Below are positions 26,091 through 35,958 of a stretch of DNA of 64,000 nucleotides, one piece after another. Positions within the stretch are counted from its first letter, which is position 1. Each line of letters starts with the position of its first letter. The translations under genes were made by a program, and so were the position numbers. Below the pieces are notes generated by a model. The model had not been told where the DNA came from and did not search any database. It was given only the letters and a program-made list of their open reading frames with translations. Location: the NCBI RefSeq assembly GCF_900114535.1, contig NZ_FOTK01000007.1, forward strand, positions 124,001 to 188,000. Direction: 5' to 3'. This DNA is from Methylobacterium pseudosasicola. Lineage in GTDB: Bacteria; Pseudomonadota; Alphaproteobacteria; Rhizobiales; Beijerinckiaceae.

Positions 26091-28090
26091 TAGGCGGCGC
26101 GCACGGTGTACAGGAACCCGGCGACCTCCTGGGTGAGTTGCGCCGATTGCCGCGACAGTTCGGAGGCCGCGGCCAGGACTTGCTGGGCCGCCGCGCCTGT
26201 CTGCTCGGCGGCGCCGGCGACGCCGGTGATGTTAGTGGTCACTTCGTCCGTGCCGCCAGCCGCCTGGCCGACATTGCGGACGATCTCCTGGGTCGCCGCG
26301 CCCTGCTCCTCGACGGCCGCGGCCACCGCGCCAGTCACCTGGTTGAGGTCGCGAATGCGGGTCACGATCCCGCCGATCGCCTGCGCGGCGTGATCGGTCG
26401 AGCCCTGGATCCGGCCGATCAGGCCGGTGATCTCTTCCGTCGCCCTGGCCGTCTGCGCGGCCAATTCCTTCACCTCGGATGCCACCACGGCAAATCCCCT
26501 CCCCGCCTCTCCGGCGCGGGCGGCCTCGATCGTCGCGTTCAGGGCCAGAAGATTGGTCTGCGCCGCGATGCTGGAGATCAGCCCGACGGCGTCGCCGATC
26601 TTGGACACCGCCTGGGCCAAGTCCTGCACCAGCTGACCGGTCTGGTCCGCTTCGCCGACCGCCGCTTGCGCCAAGCTCGCCGAGCCCTCGACCTGCCCGG
26701 CGATTTCTTGGACGCTGCTACCGAGTTGCTGGGCCGCCGCCGCGACGGTGCGGACATTGGTAGCCGCTTCTTCGGCCGCTGCCGCGACGCTGGTGGATTG
26801 GGCCGCCGCCTGGGTCGCGCTCGCCGTCAGGGTCTGCGCCGTGGCCTCCAGCTCGGTGGCGGAGGACGAGACCATGCCGACGATGCTGCCCACCGCCCGT
26901 TCGAAGCTGTCGGCGAGCGCGATCATCGCGCGCTTGCGCTCGGCCGCGGCGGCCTCGTCGGCGAGGCGCTTCGCTTCGGCGTCGTCACGCGCCTTCCGGG
27001 CGACCAGCGCCTTGATGCTCTCGACCGCGCGGCCGACCATTCCGATCTCGTCGCTGCGCCTGGCTTCGGCGATCTCGGCATCGATTTCACCCTGGCTCAT
27101 GCGCCGCAGCGCTTCGACGAGGCGGTTCAGCGGACGCGACACGGTGATCGTCATGAGCCGGCCGACCACGAAGCCGAGCACCAGCAGCGCGATCAGCGTG
27201 GCCGCCGCCAGCAGGAGGGCCAGACGCTCGACCGGCGCGAAGGCCGCGGTCTTGTCGAGCGAGAGGGCGACATACCAATCGACAGAGGCCGGCAGGTTGG
27301 GGACCCGGGCGAAGACCGTGAGCGTTGCCCGGTCGCCCTCCCGGGTCTCGGACACCTGCTCGCCGATCGTCGGCAGCGGCCCGGAGAGCAGTTCCGACAG
27401 CGGCTTGCCGATCAACTCGGTGCACGGATGGATCAGCAACTTGCCGGAACCGGACACCAGATAGGCGTAGCCGTTCCCGCCGGTGGCCACGGCGCCGATC
27501 ATCCGGGCAAGGACATCGGAGTCGAAATCGCTGCCGACCACACCGAGGAACGTCCCCGTCTCGTCCACCACCGGAGCGGCACCGGTGATCGTGAGCTTCC
27601 CGTTGCTCGAGCCGATATACGGCTCCGTCAGGAACGGGCCTTTGGCGGCCTCCACGCCCTTATACCAGGGGCGCTGGCGCGGATCGTAGCCTGCTTTGAC
27701 CTCGCCCTTCGGCATCCGCGTATAGAACCCGTCGGTGCGGCCGAAGAAATTCATCAGAAAGGCCTCCAGCGCGATGGGTGCGCCGAGGACGCGACTCGCC
27801 TCGGCGCCCGGCCCCACGGTGACGACCTCCTGCGCCATGAGCTGCGTCAGATCGAGTTTGCCCCGCAGCCAATTGCCGACGCTCTGCGCCGCCGAGGCGC
27901 TCAGGTTCGTCATGGTGAGCGCCACGTTGCCCCGCAGAGCACCCGCCTGGACGACGTAGATGTAGGTCGAGGAAGCAACGAAGACCGCACAGACGATCCC
28001 GAGGATCAGGAGCGTCGCGCGACCGGCCAGGCCGAGGCGCGGATGCGGGAGGGTCGCAGGCTCGGACGCGTTGCCGCCAAGATCAGACAC
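26090..28090 (-). CDS. Methyl-accepting chemotaxis protein with dCache-type sensor (copy 1)
   Basis: 666 residues. One membrane segment at about 25-46 ([21 protein letters not shown]), a periplasmic double-Cache-like sensor ([21 protein letters not shown] and [16 protein letters not shown] are typical), a second membrane segment near 290-312, a HAMP domain, then the signalling coiled coil with the hairpin tip [23 protein letters not shown] start at 28090 follows GAGGAAAA. The protein ends FLYTVRAA without a CheR-binding pentapeptide. The ligand is unknown; related Cache domains bind small organic compounds. It is a close paralogue of the next gene. No che kinase or adaptor lies nearby. Confidence 0.93.
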   Translation of the reverse strand: MSDLGGNASEPATLPHPRLGLAGRATLLILGIVCAVFVASSTYIYVVQAGALRGNVALTMTNLSASAAQSVGNWLRGKLDLTQLMAQEVVTVGPGAEASRVLGAPIALEAFLMNFFGRTDGFYTRMPKGEVKAGYDPRQRPWYKGVEAAKGPFLTEPYIGSSNGKLTITGAAPVVDETGTFLGVVGSDFDSDVLARMIGAVATGGNGYAYLVSGSGKLLIHPCTELIGKPLSELLSGPLPTIGEQVSETREGDRATLTVFARVPNLPASVDWYVALSLDKTAAFAPVERLALLLAAATLIALLVLGFVVGRLMTITVSRPLNRLVEALRRMSQGEIDAEIAEARRSDEIGMVGRAVESIKALVARKARDDAEAKRLADEAAAAERKRAMIALADSFERAVGSIVGMVSSSATELEATAQTLTASATQAAAQSTSVAAAAEEAATNVRTVAAAAQQLGSSVQEIAGQVEGSASLAQAAVGEADQTGQLVQDLAQAVSKIGDAVGLISSIAAQTNLLALNATIEAARAGEAGRGFAVVASEVKELAAQTARATEEITGLIGRIQGSTDHAAQAIGGIVTRIRDLNQVTGAVAAAVEEQGAATQEIVRNVGQAAGGTDEVTTNITGVAGAAEQTGAAAQQVLAAASELSRQSAQLTQEVAGFLYTVRAA

Positions 28091-28166
28091 GCGGTTTTCC
28101 TCGAATCGGGAGACGACGAACGACTCGCCATCGAGGGTGGCGCTTTCGACGCCATCCGTCCAGCAA

Positions 28167-28319
28167 TCAGGGCGAGATCCCCTGCAGATCTGCGCTTAAA
28201 AAATCCGAGACGAAAACTTTTTCCGCTTCACGCTGAGTATCAGACGCCATGCTCAGCTGCCTGAGTACGATTAATGCTCGATTGACCCGGAACAAATACT
28301 CCGCAACGGATCGTTTCAT
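28167..28319 (-). CDS. Candidate 50-residue leader ORF upstream of chemoreceptor copy 1
   Basis: ATG at 28319 opens a frame reading [16 protein letters not shown] to a TGA at 28167, 76 bases before the chemoreceptor start. The composition is protein-like ([32 protein letters not shown]). Third codon positions are not GC-rich as in real neighbours, and no clear ribosome-binding site precedes the start. At this length in a lower-GC gap, chance cannot be excluded. Confidence 0.22.
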   Translation of the reverse strand: MKRSVAEYLFRVNRALIVLRQLSMASDTQREAEKVFVSDFLSADLQGISP

Positions 28320-28380
28320 TTCAGATGCATTGAAGTAGAAAGAGATTTTTCTTCAAGGCCCCACTCCGGAAAGGGATGAG

Positions 28381-28414
28381 GCCGGCGGCCGTCCCTCGGG
28401 CAATGGCCGCCGGC
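28381..28414 (-). terminator. GC-rich hairpin downstream of chemoreceptor copy 2
   Basis: GCCGGCGGCC (28381-28390) pairs with GGCCGCCGGC (28405-28414) around a 14-base loop. It lies 55 bases past the stop of the upstream chemoreceptor gene. It is probably its terminator. Confidence 0.55.
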
Positions 28415-28468
28415 TCCAATAGGGACCTGCCGGGCCAGAGCCGGCATCCCGACAGGTGGAGGGTCTAT

Positions 28469-30469
28469 TCAGGCGGCTCGCACCGTGTGCAGGAAGCGGG
28501 CGACCTCCTCGGTGAGCTGGGCCGATTGCCGCGAGAGTTCGGAGGCCGCGTCCAGGACCTGATGGGCCGCATGCCCGGTCTGCTCGGCCGCGTCGGCGAC
28601 GCCGGTGATGTTGGTGGTGACCTCCTCCGTGCCCGCGGCCGCTTGGCCGACGTTGCGGACGATCTCCTGGGTGGCCGCGCCCTGCTCCTCGACAGCCGCC
28701 GCCACCGCACCGGTCACCTGGTTGAGGTCGCGGATGCGGGTCACGATCCCACCGATTGCCTCGGCAGCGTGATCGGTCGAGCCCTGGATCCGGCCGATCA
28801 GGCCGGTGATCTCTTCCGTCGCTTTGGCGGTCTGCGCGGCCAGTTCCTTCACTTCGGAGGCGACGACGGCAAAGCCGCGGCCCGCGTCTCCGGCGCGCGC
28901 TGCCTCAATCGTAGCGTTCAAGGCCAGCAGGTTGGTCTGCGAGGCGATGCTGGAGATCAACCCGACCGCCTCGCCGATCTTGGACACGGCCTGCGCCAGG
29001 TCCTGCACCAGCTGTCCGGTCTGGTCCGCCTCGCCGACCGCGGCTTGGGCGAGGCTTGCTGAACCACCGACCTGCCCGGCGATCTCCTGCACGCTGGAGC
29101 CGAGCTGCTCGGCGGCGGCCGCGACGGTGCGGACGTTGGTGGCCGCTTCTTCCGCCGCCGCGGCGACGCTCGTCGATTGGGCCGCCGCTTGTGTCGCGGT
29201 GGCGGTCAGGGTCTGGGCGGTGACCTGGAGTTCGGTCGCGGAGGACGAGACCATGCCGACGATCGCACCCACCGCCTGTTCGAAGCCGTCGGCGAGCGCG
29301 ATCATCGTGCGCTTGCGCTCGGCCGCACCGGCTTCATCGGCCAAGCGCCGTTCCTCGGCCTCGTCGCGGGCCTTCCGGGCGACCAGCGCCTTGATGTCGT
29401 CGACGGCGCGGCCGACCATGCCGATCTCGTCGCTGCGCCGGGCCTCCGCGATGTCGGTATCGAGAGCGCCCTGGCTCATCCGCTGCAGAACTCCGACCAG
29501 GCGGTTCAACGGGCGCGAGACGGTGAGCGTCATCAGCCGGCCGATCACGATCGCGAGGACAAGCAGCACGAGAAGGGTTGTCACCGCGAGGTCCCGCGCC
29601 AGGGCCGTCGTCGGGGCCAGCGCCGTGGCGCTGTCGACCGAGAGGGCCACGTACCAGTCGAGCGACCGCGGCAGGTTCGGGACGCGGGCGAACACTGTGA
29701 AGGTCGCCCGGTCGCCCTCGCGGGTCTCGGCCAGGGGACCGCCGATCTTCGGGAGTGGCCCGGACAGCAGGTCCGACAGCGGCTTGCCGATCAGCTCCGC
29801 CCGCGGATGGACCAGCACGGTTCCGGAGCCCGACACCAGGTAGGCGTAGCTTGTGTCACCGGTTGCGACCTCCGCGATCATCCGGGTCAGGGCGGCGCTG
29901 TCGAAATCGGCGCCGATCACGCCGAGGATCGCCCGGTTCTCACCGAAGATCGGTCCCGTGGCCGTGATGGTGACGACATCCGTTCCGGCCGAGGTGTAGG
30001 GCTCGGTCAGCACGGCTTGCCCCGCCGCCAGCGCATCCTTGTACCAGGGACGCTCACGCGGATCGAAGCCTGCGGGCAGCTCCGTCTTGGGCATCTCCGT
30101 GAAGAATCCGTCCGGACGACCGAGATAGGTGCTGAAGAAGACTTCGCGCGCCAACGGCAAACCGAGCACGTCATCCGCCTTGGGCCCGACGCCGGCGACC
30201 GCGATCTGCTGGGCGATGAGCTGAGTCAAGTCGAGCTTGCCGCGCAGCCAGTTGCCGACACTGCGCGCCGACGCAGCACTCAGGTTCGACATGGTGGCGT
30301 TGAGATTGGCCCGTAGGGCGGCGGATTGCGTGGCGTAAAGGTAGGCGGAACTCGCCGCGAAGGCGGTGCACACCACAGCGAGGATCAGGAGCACGGCACG
30401 ACCGGATACGCCGAGGCGCGGGCGCGGGAGGCTGGCAAGTCTGGCCGCGTTGAAATCGGGTTTCGACAT
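28469..30469 (-). CDS. Methyl-accepting chemotaxis protein with dCache-type sensor (copy 2)
   Basis: 666 residues, the same length and layout as copy 1: membrane segment near 26-46, double-Cache-like periplasmic sensor ([39 protein letters not shown]), second membrane segment near 290-312, HAMP, and the signalling domain with the tip [20 protein letters not shown]. The signalling halves of the two copies are nearly identical, while the sensors differ substantially, so they probably sense different compounds. ATG at 30469 follows GAGGGATGAAGC. The end is FLHTVRAA, with no CheR pentapeptide. Confidence 0.93.
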   Translation of the reverse strand: MSKPDFNAARLASLPRPRLGVSGRAVLLILAVVCTAFAASSAYLYATQSAALRANLNATMSNLSAASARSVGNWLRGKLDLTQLIAQQIAVAGVGPKADDVLGLPLAREVFFSTYLGRPDGFFTEMPKTELPAGFDPRERPWYKDALAAGQAVLTEPYTSAGTDVVTITATGPIFGENRAILGVIGADFDSAALTRMIAEVATGDTSYAYLVSGSGTVLVHPRAELIGKPLSDLLSGPLPKIGGPLAETREGDRATFTVFARVPNLPRSLDWYVALSVDSATALAPTTALARDLAVTTLLVLLVLAIVIGRLMTLTVSRPLNRLVGVLQRMSQGALDTDIAEARRSDEIGMVGRAVDDIKALVARKARDEAEERRLADEAGAAERKRTMIALADGFEQAVGAIVGMVSSSATELQVTAQTLTATATQAAAQSTSVAAAAEEAATNVRTVAAAAEQLGSSVQEIAGQVGGSASLAQAAVGEADQTGQLVQDLAQAVSKIGEAVGLISSIASQTNLLALNATIEAARAGDAGRGFAVVASEVKELAAQTAKATEEITGLIGRIQGSTDHAAEAIGGIVTRIRDLNQVTGAVAAAVEEQGAATQEIVRNVGQAAAGTEEVTTNITGVADAAEQTGHAAHQVLDAASELSRQSAQLTEEVARFLHTVRAA

Positions 30470-30823
30470 GCTTCATCCCTCGTCTGCCTATGAACGATCG
30501 GCCATCCCGCAGGCCCCGCGCGCCAAGTCTCGCAATGAACGTCATCGCTCGTCATGGGAGCGCAAGTCCCAGGCACTGGACGCTGGATCGTCCAACCAAT
30601 CGTCACAGCGCTCGATGCAGACGCATCAGCTGTGCCGTTCGTTCTTTTAATCTCCTGGATCTTTCACGTTCCTTTCAATAGGCCATCTCACATCGGTCGG
30701 GCCGTCGGGTCTTTCTTCGCAGATCTCGCAAAAATGCCCGATCGCCAGGCGCTCGACAACCTGACGATCGGGCTTTTGGTGTGTTCTACGCTTGGGTGCG
30801 CGGCCGGATGTCCGACGGATGCC
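30470..30823. other. Gap upstream of chemoreceptor copy 2
   Basis: About 350 bases, moderately AT-rich around 30620-30740. It should contain the copy-2 promoter. It includes the terminator of the DUF1236 gene (30736-30773). No open frame with protein-like composition was seen. Confidence 0.55.
30736..30773 (-). terminator. Rho-independent terminator of the DUF1236 gene
   Basis: GCCCGATCG (30736-30744) and CGATCGGGC (30765-30773) pair around a 20-base loop. On the minus strand the stem is followed by ATTTTTGCG, a T-tract. It lies about 50 bases downstream of the DUF1236 stop. Confidence 0.65.
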
Positions 30824-31609
30824 TTAGGCCGGGATCACGTCCACGATCTCGTAGGTGTCGGGATCGACGATGACGATGTCGTCGCGCACGAGGATGAAGT
30901 CGTAGCCCTCGTATTCCGGCACGATCTCGACGATCGACGGCGGCAGCCGGTGCAGGCTGACGGAGCGCGGGATGGCCGTACCGACCGCGAGCCCAAACGC
31001 CACGTCCCGGAGCGGCGAGACGCCGAGACGGGTGATCGAGCCGCGGAACTCGGTGCGCTGGCGGGTATCGAGCCGGTTCACCGCACCGCGGGCCGAACCG
31101 CCGCCGCGCGCACCCCGGGCACCGTCGCGGCCGCCGCGATCACCGCGCTCGCCCACGCCACCCCGGTCGCCGCGCTGGCCCGGGCCGGTCTCGTCGCGAC
31201 CGCCGCGCTGCTCGGCCGGGCCGCCCTCGCGTCCGCCGCGCTCGGCAGCTCCGGGATTGCCGCCCGGCCCGTTCCGGTCCGCGGCGCCGTTGCGCTCGCC
31301 GGCCGGCCCACCGGCGGGACCCTGCCGGCCGGGACCTTCGGCACCGCGTCCGGCCGGACCGCCGGGCTCCGCACCGCGCGCGCCGCCCTCGGCGCCCGCG
31401 CCGCCGCGCATGCCGCCGCCACCGGCGCCACCCGGACCTCCGCCGCCCGGTCCTGCGCCGCCACCCGCTGCCGGACCGGCACCGCCGCCCGCGCCGGCAC
31501 CGCCGGCGGCCGGACCGCCGCCTCCGCCCGGGCCGCCCTGCGCGAAGGCCGTCGCCGCGCCGGCGATGAGGATGGCGGCCGCCACCGTGTCCCTGAAGAT
31601 CCGCGTCAT
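30824..31609 (-). CDS. DUF1236 domain protein with long glycine-rich region
   Basis: 261 residues from ATG at 31609. A signal peptide (RDTVAAAILIAGAATAFAQ) is followed by about 150 residues of glycine-rich, collagen-like low complexity (GGPGGGGGPAAGG, ERGGREGGPAEQRGG, GQRGDRGGVGERGDRGG). The C-terminal 75 residues match DUF1236: PRSVSLHRLPPSIVEIVPEYEGYDFILV and IVIVDPDTYEIVDVIP. Such proteins are common in the Rhizobiales periplasm or envelope with unknown role. The glycine-rich part is likely disordered and prone to length variation. Confidence 0.85.
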   Translation of the reverse strand: MTRIFRDTVAAAILIAGAATAFAQGGPGGGGGPAAGGAGAGGGAGPAAGGGAGPGGGGPGGAGGGGMRGGAGAEGGARGAEPGGPAGRGAEGPGRQGPAGGPAGERNGAADRNGPGGNPGAAERGGREGGPAEQRGGRDETGPGQRGDRGGVGERGDRGGRDGARGARGGGSARGAVNRLDTRQRTEFRGSITRLGVSPLRDVAFGLAVGTAIPRSVSLHRLPPSIVEIVPEYEGYDFILVRDDIVIVDPDTYEIVDVIPA

Positions 31610-31849
31610 GGCATTTCGTCCCGTTGTGGTTGAGGCGCCCACGGCACCCATGCCGGGCCGCAACGGGGTCCCGCGCGAAACCGTTCCGTCCCGCCCTGCC
31701 ATAGGGGCCGATGAGAAGTGACACAGGCAGCCACTGTCCCGGTCAAAGTCCGATCACGGACTTGCGATCACGGTCGTCGCCTGTAACGTCGCGCTGATCG
31801 AAGAATAGGCCGGCTGTTACCGGTCGATGAGCTATGAGACGGAGACGCC

Positions 31850-33214
31850 ATGTCCGCCTTGAGGGACGATACGATCGGTATCGCGCCGAGTGCCGCCGAC
31901 GATGCGGCGGACCGCAAGCGTCGCATCTGGGCGATCGTCGGCTCGTCCTCGGGCAACCTGGTGGAGTGGTACGACTTCTACTGCTACGCGTTCTTTGCGC
32001 TCTACTTCGCGCCCGCCTTCTTCCCGAAGGGCGATTCCACCAGCCAGCTTCTCCAGACCGCCGGCATCTTTGCGGTGGGCTTTTTCATGCGGCCCGTGGG
32101 CGGCTGGCTGTTCGGGCGCATCGCCGACCGGGTCGGGCGCCGGACCTCCATGGTCGTCTCGGTGCTGATGATGTGCTTCGGCTCGCTCCTGATCGGCATC
32201 CTGCCGACCTACGAGCATGTCGGCACCCTGGCGCCGGTGCTGCTGCTGCTCGCGCGCATGCTTCAGGGCCTGTCGGTGGGCGGCGAGTACGGCACCTCGG
32301 CGACCTACATGAGCGAGGTCGCGATCAAGGGGAAGCGCGGGTTCTTCGCCTCGTTCCAGTACGTGACGCTGATCGGCGGGCAGCTGCTCGCCTCGCTGGT
32401 CCTGGTGCTGCTCCAGACCGTGATGACGGCGCAGGAGCTGTCCGCCTGGGGCTGGCGCATCCCGTTCTTCATCGGCGCCGGGCTGGCGGTGGTGGCGCTC
32501 TACCTCCGGCGCTCACTCGCCGAAACCAAGGAGGCCGGCGACAAGGAGACTGCCGGCACCTTCGCCGAGCTGTTCAAGCACTGGCGGGCGTTCTGCGTGG
32601 TCCTGGCCTACACGGCCGGCGGGTCCCTGAGCTTCTACACGTTCACGACCTACATGCAGAAATACTTGGTCAACACCGCCGGCATGCCCAAGACCTCGGC
32701 GTCGCAGGTGATGACCGTGGTGCTGTTCGTCTACATGATCATCCAGCCGCTGTTCGGCGCACTGTCCGACAAGATCGGCCGCAAGGCCAACATGCTGCTC
32801 TATAGCGGGCTCGGCACCCTGATGGTGGTGCCACTGATGACGGCGCTTGGGACCAACAAGGATCCGTATCTCGCCTTCGCGCTGATCACCCTCGGCCTCT
32901 CCGTGGTGTCGTTCTACACCGGCATCAGCGGCATCGTGAAAGCCGAGCTGTTCCCCACCAACGTGCGGGCGCTGGGTGTGGGCCTGTCCTACGCGCTGGC
33001 CAACGCCATGTTCGGCGGCACCGCCGAGTTCGTCGCCCTGTGGTTCAAGGACAACGGCATGGAGAGCACGTTCTTCTGGTACGTCACCGTGCTGATGGCG
33101 GTGGCCTTCGTGGGCTCGCTGATCATGCCGAACCCGAAGGTGCACGGCTATCTCGACGGCGCCGGCACCGTGGAGGAGGCGCTCGGGAAAAAACGCCGCT
33201 TCGCCCACGCCTGA
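31850..33214 (+). CDS. MFS transporter, metabolite:H+ symporter (MHS) family
   Basis: 454 residues with 12 predicted membrane helices. The MHS hallmark [21 protein letters not shown] opens helix 1, and the loop 2-3 motif [13 protein letters not shown] follows. [21 protein letters not shown] in helix 4 and [13 protein letters not shown] between the two halves also fit. These patterns are shared with alpha-ketoglutarate (KgtP), proline/betaine and dicarboxylate symporters; KgtP-like is most probable, but the substrate is not fixed by sequence. The ribosome-binding site GGAG precedes ATG at 31850. An exported hydrolase follows 92 bases downstream. Confidence 0.92.
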   Translation: MSALRDDTIGIAPSAADDAADRKRRIWAIVGSSSGNLVEWYDFYCYAFFALYFAPAFFPKGDSTSQLLQTAGIFAVGFFMRPVGGWLFGRIADRVGRRTSMVVSVLMMCFGSLLIGILPTYEHVGTLAPVLLLLARMLQGLSVGGEYGTSATYMSEVAIKGKRGFFASFQYVTLIGGQLLASLVLVLLQTVMTAQELSAWGWRIPFFIGAGLAVVALYLRRSLAETKEAGDKETAGTFAELFKHWRAFCVVLAYTAGGSLSFYTFTTYMQKYLVNTAGMPKTSASQVMTVVLFVYMIIQPLFGALSDKIGRKANMLLYSGLGTLMVVPLMTALGTNKDPYLAFALITLGLSVVSFYTGISGIVKAELFPTNVRALGVGLSYALANAMFGGTAEFVALWFKDNGMESTFFWYVTVLMAVAFVGSLIMPNPKVHGYLDGAGTVEEALGKKRRFAHA

Positions 33215-33306
33215 AACCCGCAGACCGGGTGTTCGGGTGGACCGACTGGTATTTTGTCGCTGATATACGCCCTGTCGGACGCGCCAGACGTCCGCGGGAG
33301 GATATC

Positions 33307-34476
33307 ATGCTCAAGAACGCCGCTGCCGGCGCGCTGACGCTGCTCTGCCTCGGGGCGGGGTTCGCCCGCGCCGAAGAGACCGGGCCGTTCAAGCCCACCT
33401 CGCCGTCGGGCTACTTCTTCGTCGGCGGCCGCTACGAGACCGCGAACAATCGGACCACCGCCCTCGGGCAGATGTTCGTGGAAAATCGCGCGCCGGAGCG
33501 GGTGACGCAGCCCTATCCGGTCGTGATGGTTCACGGTACGGCGCAGACCGGCACCAACTTCCTCGGCACGCCCGACGGCCGGTCCGGCTGGGCTGACCGG
33601 TTCGCGGCCAAAGGCTTCGCGGTCTACGTGGTCGATCAGGTCGGGCGAGGCCGCTCGGGCGGCGATGCGGAGACGTACGGCCCCTATGCGCGCCTGCCCA
33701 TGGAGGATCTCGAGACGGTCTTCACCGGGCAGGAGCGGTCGGCGCTCTACCCGCAGGCGAAGCTGCACACGCAATGGCCGGGCGGCCCGGGCTTGCGCGG
33801 CAACGCCGCCTTCGACCAGTTCTACCGCTCGCAGGTCCCCTACATCGCGAGCGCCTTGAAGAGCGAGGAACTGGTCGACCCGGCGCTGATCTCGCTCCTG
33901 GAAAAAATCGGGCCGGCGATTGTCCTGACCCATTCGCAGGCCGGCGTGTTCGGCTGGGCGGTCTCGGACCAGCGGCCGGACCTCGTGAAGGCGCATGTCG
34001 CTGTCGAGCCGAACGGGCCGACCTTTTTCGACATCCGGTTCAAGGGCGGCGCCGATTGGTACGAGCGGGTCGGCGACGCCCGCGCCCGCCCCTACGGCAT
34101 CACCCGGGTGCCGTTGCATTTCGATCCGCCGGTGAGCGGCCCGACGGGCCTGACCGTGGTCCAGGCCGAGCGCGCAGAGGGTCCGGACCAGATCCGCTGC
34201 TGGCTCCAGGCGGAGCCGGCCCGCACGCTGCCGAATCTCGCCAAGGTGCCGGCGGTGATTGTGACCGCAGAGGCCTCGTTCCGGGCGACCATGGACGATT
34301 GCACCGCGGCCTTCCTCACCCAGGCCGGGGCCAAGCCGGACAGGCTGGCGCTCGCCGAGCACGGCATCCACGGCAACAGCCACATGATGATGCTGGAATC
34401 GAACAGCGATCAGGTGGCCGATGCGATCGTTGGGTGGATCGAGGCGCGCACGAGCCCCGGAAAGCCTCGCCCTTAA
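33307..34476 (+). CDS. Exported alpha/beta hydrolase
   Basis: 389 residues from ATG at 33307, preceded by GGGAGGA. A signal peptide (LKNAAAGALTLLCLGAGFARA) is followed by an alpha/beta-hydrolase fold: oxyanion strand VVMVHGTAQTGTNF near residue 75, nucleophile Ser in VLTHSQAGVFGW near 205, and a candidate catalytic His in LAEHGIHGNSHMMMLE near the end. The first residues after the signal (KPTSPSGYFFVGGRYE) and the long insertion before the nucleophile resemble periplasmic esterases of the family seen in Rhizobiales and Burkholderia. The substrate is unknown; processing a compound taken up by the neighbouring MHS transporter is a guess. Confidence 0.85.
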   Translation: MLKNAAAGALTLLCLGAGFARAEETGPFKPTSPSGYFFVGGRYETANNRTTALGQMFVENRAPERVTQPYPVVMVHGTAQTGTNFLGTPDGRSGWADRFAAKGFAVYVVDQVGRGRSGGDAETYGPYARLPMEDLETVFTGQERSALYPQAKLHTQWPGGPGLRGNAAFDQFYRSQVPYIASALKSEELVDPALISLLEKIGPAIVLTHSQAGVFGWAVSDQRPDLVKAHVAVEPNGPTFFDIRFKGGADWYERVGDARARPYGITRVPLHFDPPVSGPTGLTVVQAERAEGPDQIRCWLQAEPARTLPNLAKVPAVIVTAEASFRATMDDCTAAFLTQAGAKPDRLALAEHGIHGNSHMMMLESNSDQVADAIVGWIEARTSPGKPRP

Positions 34477-34531
34477 CCCGTCGCTTACCCTCTGCCACGA
34501 GGGTACGGCCCGTCATACGACGAGGCTTTGC

Positions 34532-34813
34532 ATGACCGACATGACCGACACCGTGGGCGTCGCGGGCGACCGCATCCGCTCGATCATCGAGCGCGTGGAA
34601 CGGCTGGAGGAGGAGATCAAGGACCTGATGGAGGCGAAGAAGGAGATCTTCGCCGAGGCCAAGGGCGAGGGCCTGGACGTCAAGATCCTCAAGGAGATCC
34701 TGAAGATCCGCAAGCAGGACAAGGACGAGCGCGACGAGCACGAGACGCTGCTCGACGTCTACCTGCGGGCCATGGACGCGCCCGCCCCGGCGGCGATCAA
34801 GGCGGCCGCCTGA
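34532..34813 (+). CDS. gapR: GapR family DNA-binding protein (DUF2312)
   Basis: 93 residues, almost wholly helical: DRIRSIIERVERLEEEIKDLMEAKKEIFAEAK is a long coiled coil, followed by GEGLDVKILKEILKIRKQDKDER and a C-terminal helix pair. This is the alphaproteobacterial GapR family; in Caulobacter it is an essential nucleoid protein that clamps overtwisted, AT-rich DNA and helps topoisomerases. The residues for DNA contact (Lys/Arg in the second helix) are present. ATG at 34532 follows GAGG. It is convergent with purC across a terminator. Confidence 0.93.
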   Translation: MTDMTDTVGVAGDRIRSIIERVERLEEEIKDLMEAKKEIFAEAKGEGLDVKILKEILKIRKQDKDERDEHETLLDVYLRAMDAPAPAAIKAAA

Positions 34814-34824
34814 CGCGATGGGAG

Positions 34825-34848
34825 GGGACGGCGCCCGTGCGCCGTCCC
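34825..34848. terminator. Terminator between gapR and purC
   Basis: GGGACGGCGC (34825-34834), CCGT loop, and GCGCCGTCCC (34839-34848) form a perfect 10-bp GC stem between two convergent stop codons. It can serve both genes. Confidence 0.7.
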
Positions 34849-34852
34849 GCCT

Positions 34853-35842
34853 TCAGACGATCGGGTTGTTCGCGAGATAGGTAGCGATGTTGCGCCGGAC
34901 GCGATCGAGCGGCGCCTCGCCCGGATCCGGCAGCATGAAGCGCGCGCCGGTGATCGTCTCGTAGGCGCGGATATAGACCGCGGCGGTTTCCAGCACGACG
35001 TCCGCCGGGATCTCGGGGATCGGGTCCTTGTACGGGTCGCACCGGGCCACGACCCAATTGCGCACGAAGTCCTTGTCGAAGCTCTCAGGCGCAGCGCCCG
35101 CTTCGAAGCGCTCGGGGTAGCTCTGCGCGAACCAGTAGCGGCTGCTGTCCGGCGTGTGGATCTCGTCGGCCAGGACGATCCGGCCCTCCAGGTCGGTGCC
35201 GAACTCGTATTTCGTATCCGCCAGGATCAGGCCGCGCTCGGCCGCCAGTTCCTGGCCGCGGGCGAACAGGGCCAGGGCCGCCTCGGACACGGTGCGCCAC
35301 TGCTCCGGGGTGAGCAGTTCGCGCTCCAAGATCTCGGTCTCGGTCAGGGGCTCGTCGTGGCCCCCATCGAACGCCTTTGTGGTGGGCGTAATAATTGCCT
35401 GCGTCAGGCGCTCGTTCGGGCGCATCCCGTCGGGGAAGCGATGCCCGTACATCTCCCGCTCGCCGGCCCGGTAGCGCGTGAGGACCGAGGTCGAGGTCGT
35501 GCCCGCGAGGTAGCCGCGCACCACCACCTCCACGGGCAGAATCTCGAGCCGGCGGCCGACCACGACGTTCGGATCCGGATAGGCGAGCACGTGGTTCGGG
35601 CAGAGATCGGCGGTGCGCTCGAACCAGTAGCGCGCGGTCTGGGTCAGCACCTGGCCCTTGAACGGGATCGCGGCGAGCGCCCGATCGAAGGCGCTGATCC
35701 GGTCCGAGGTGATGAGGATGCGCCGGCCGCCCGGCAGGTCGTAATTGTCCCGGACCTTGCCGCGGTAATGGTTCGGCAGCTCGGGCAGGGTCGCCTCGCG
35801 CAGGACCTGATGGGCGTACGGGGCGAGATCTGCCGTGTTCAT
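34853..35842 (-). CDS. purC: SAICAR synthetase (phosphoribosylaminoimidazole-succinocarboxamide synthase)
   Basis: 329 residues. It joins aspartate to CAIR in purine synthesis using ATP. Motifs include [28 protein letters not shown] (nucleotide loop), [12 protein letters not shown], and the signature [13 protein letters not shown] followed by [15 protein letters not shown]. The length and [12 protein letters not shown] pattern match the longer, yeast Ade1-like class rather than the roughly 240-residue PurC common in bacteria; many alphaproteobacteria keep both. ATG at 35842. No other purine gene is adjacent. Confidence 0.94.
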   Translation of the reverse strand: MNTADLAPYAHQVLREATLPELPNHYRGKVRDNYDLPGGRRILITSDRISAFDRALAAIPFKGQVLTQTARYWFERTADLCPNHVLAYPDPNVVVGRRLEILPVEVVVRGYLAGTTSTSVLTRYRAGEREMYGHRFPDGMRPNERLTQAIITPTTKAFDGGHDEPLTETEILERELLTPEQWRTVSEAALALFARGQELAAERGLILADTKYEFGTDLEGRIVLADEIHTPDSSRYWFAQSYPERFEAGAAPESFDKDFVRNWVVARCDPYKDPIPEIPADVVLETAAVYIRAYETITGARFMLPDPGEAPLDRVRRNIATYLANNPIV

Positions 35843-35958
35843 CGAACCGTTCCGTCAGGCTGCACGGCAACCGCGCCGCCCCGCGTGTGTGCGCGGACGG
35901 GCCGGAGATTTCCAGCCCCCGCAGGCCGCCCGCTACACATGCACACCGCGCGGATCAA

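Larger units (their letters stand above)
28091..28468. other. Gap between the tandem chemoreceptor genes
   Basis: About 380 bases, clearly lower in GC than the flanking coding sequence. It should hold the promoter of copy 1. It contains a terminator hairpin near the copy-2 stop and one possible short ORF, both listed separately. No other element was recognised. Confidence 0.6.

Noticed and set aside
26051..28264. 737-codon frame opposite chemoreceptor copy 1
   Set aside because: Low-complexity Arg/Gly/Asp-rich translation, antisense to a clear chemoreceptor gene.
30554..31721. Long plus-strand frames opposite the DUF1236 gene
   Set aside because: They arise from the Gly-codon-rich DNA reading as Ala/Pro/Arg on the other strand. 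The minus frame has a signal peptide and a known C-terminal domain.
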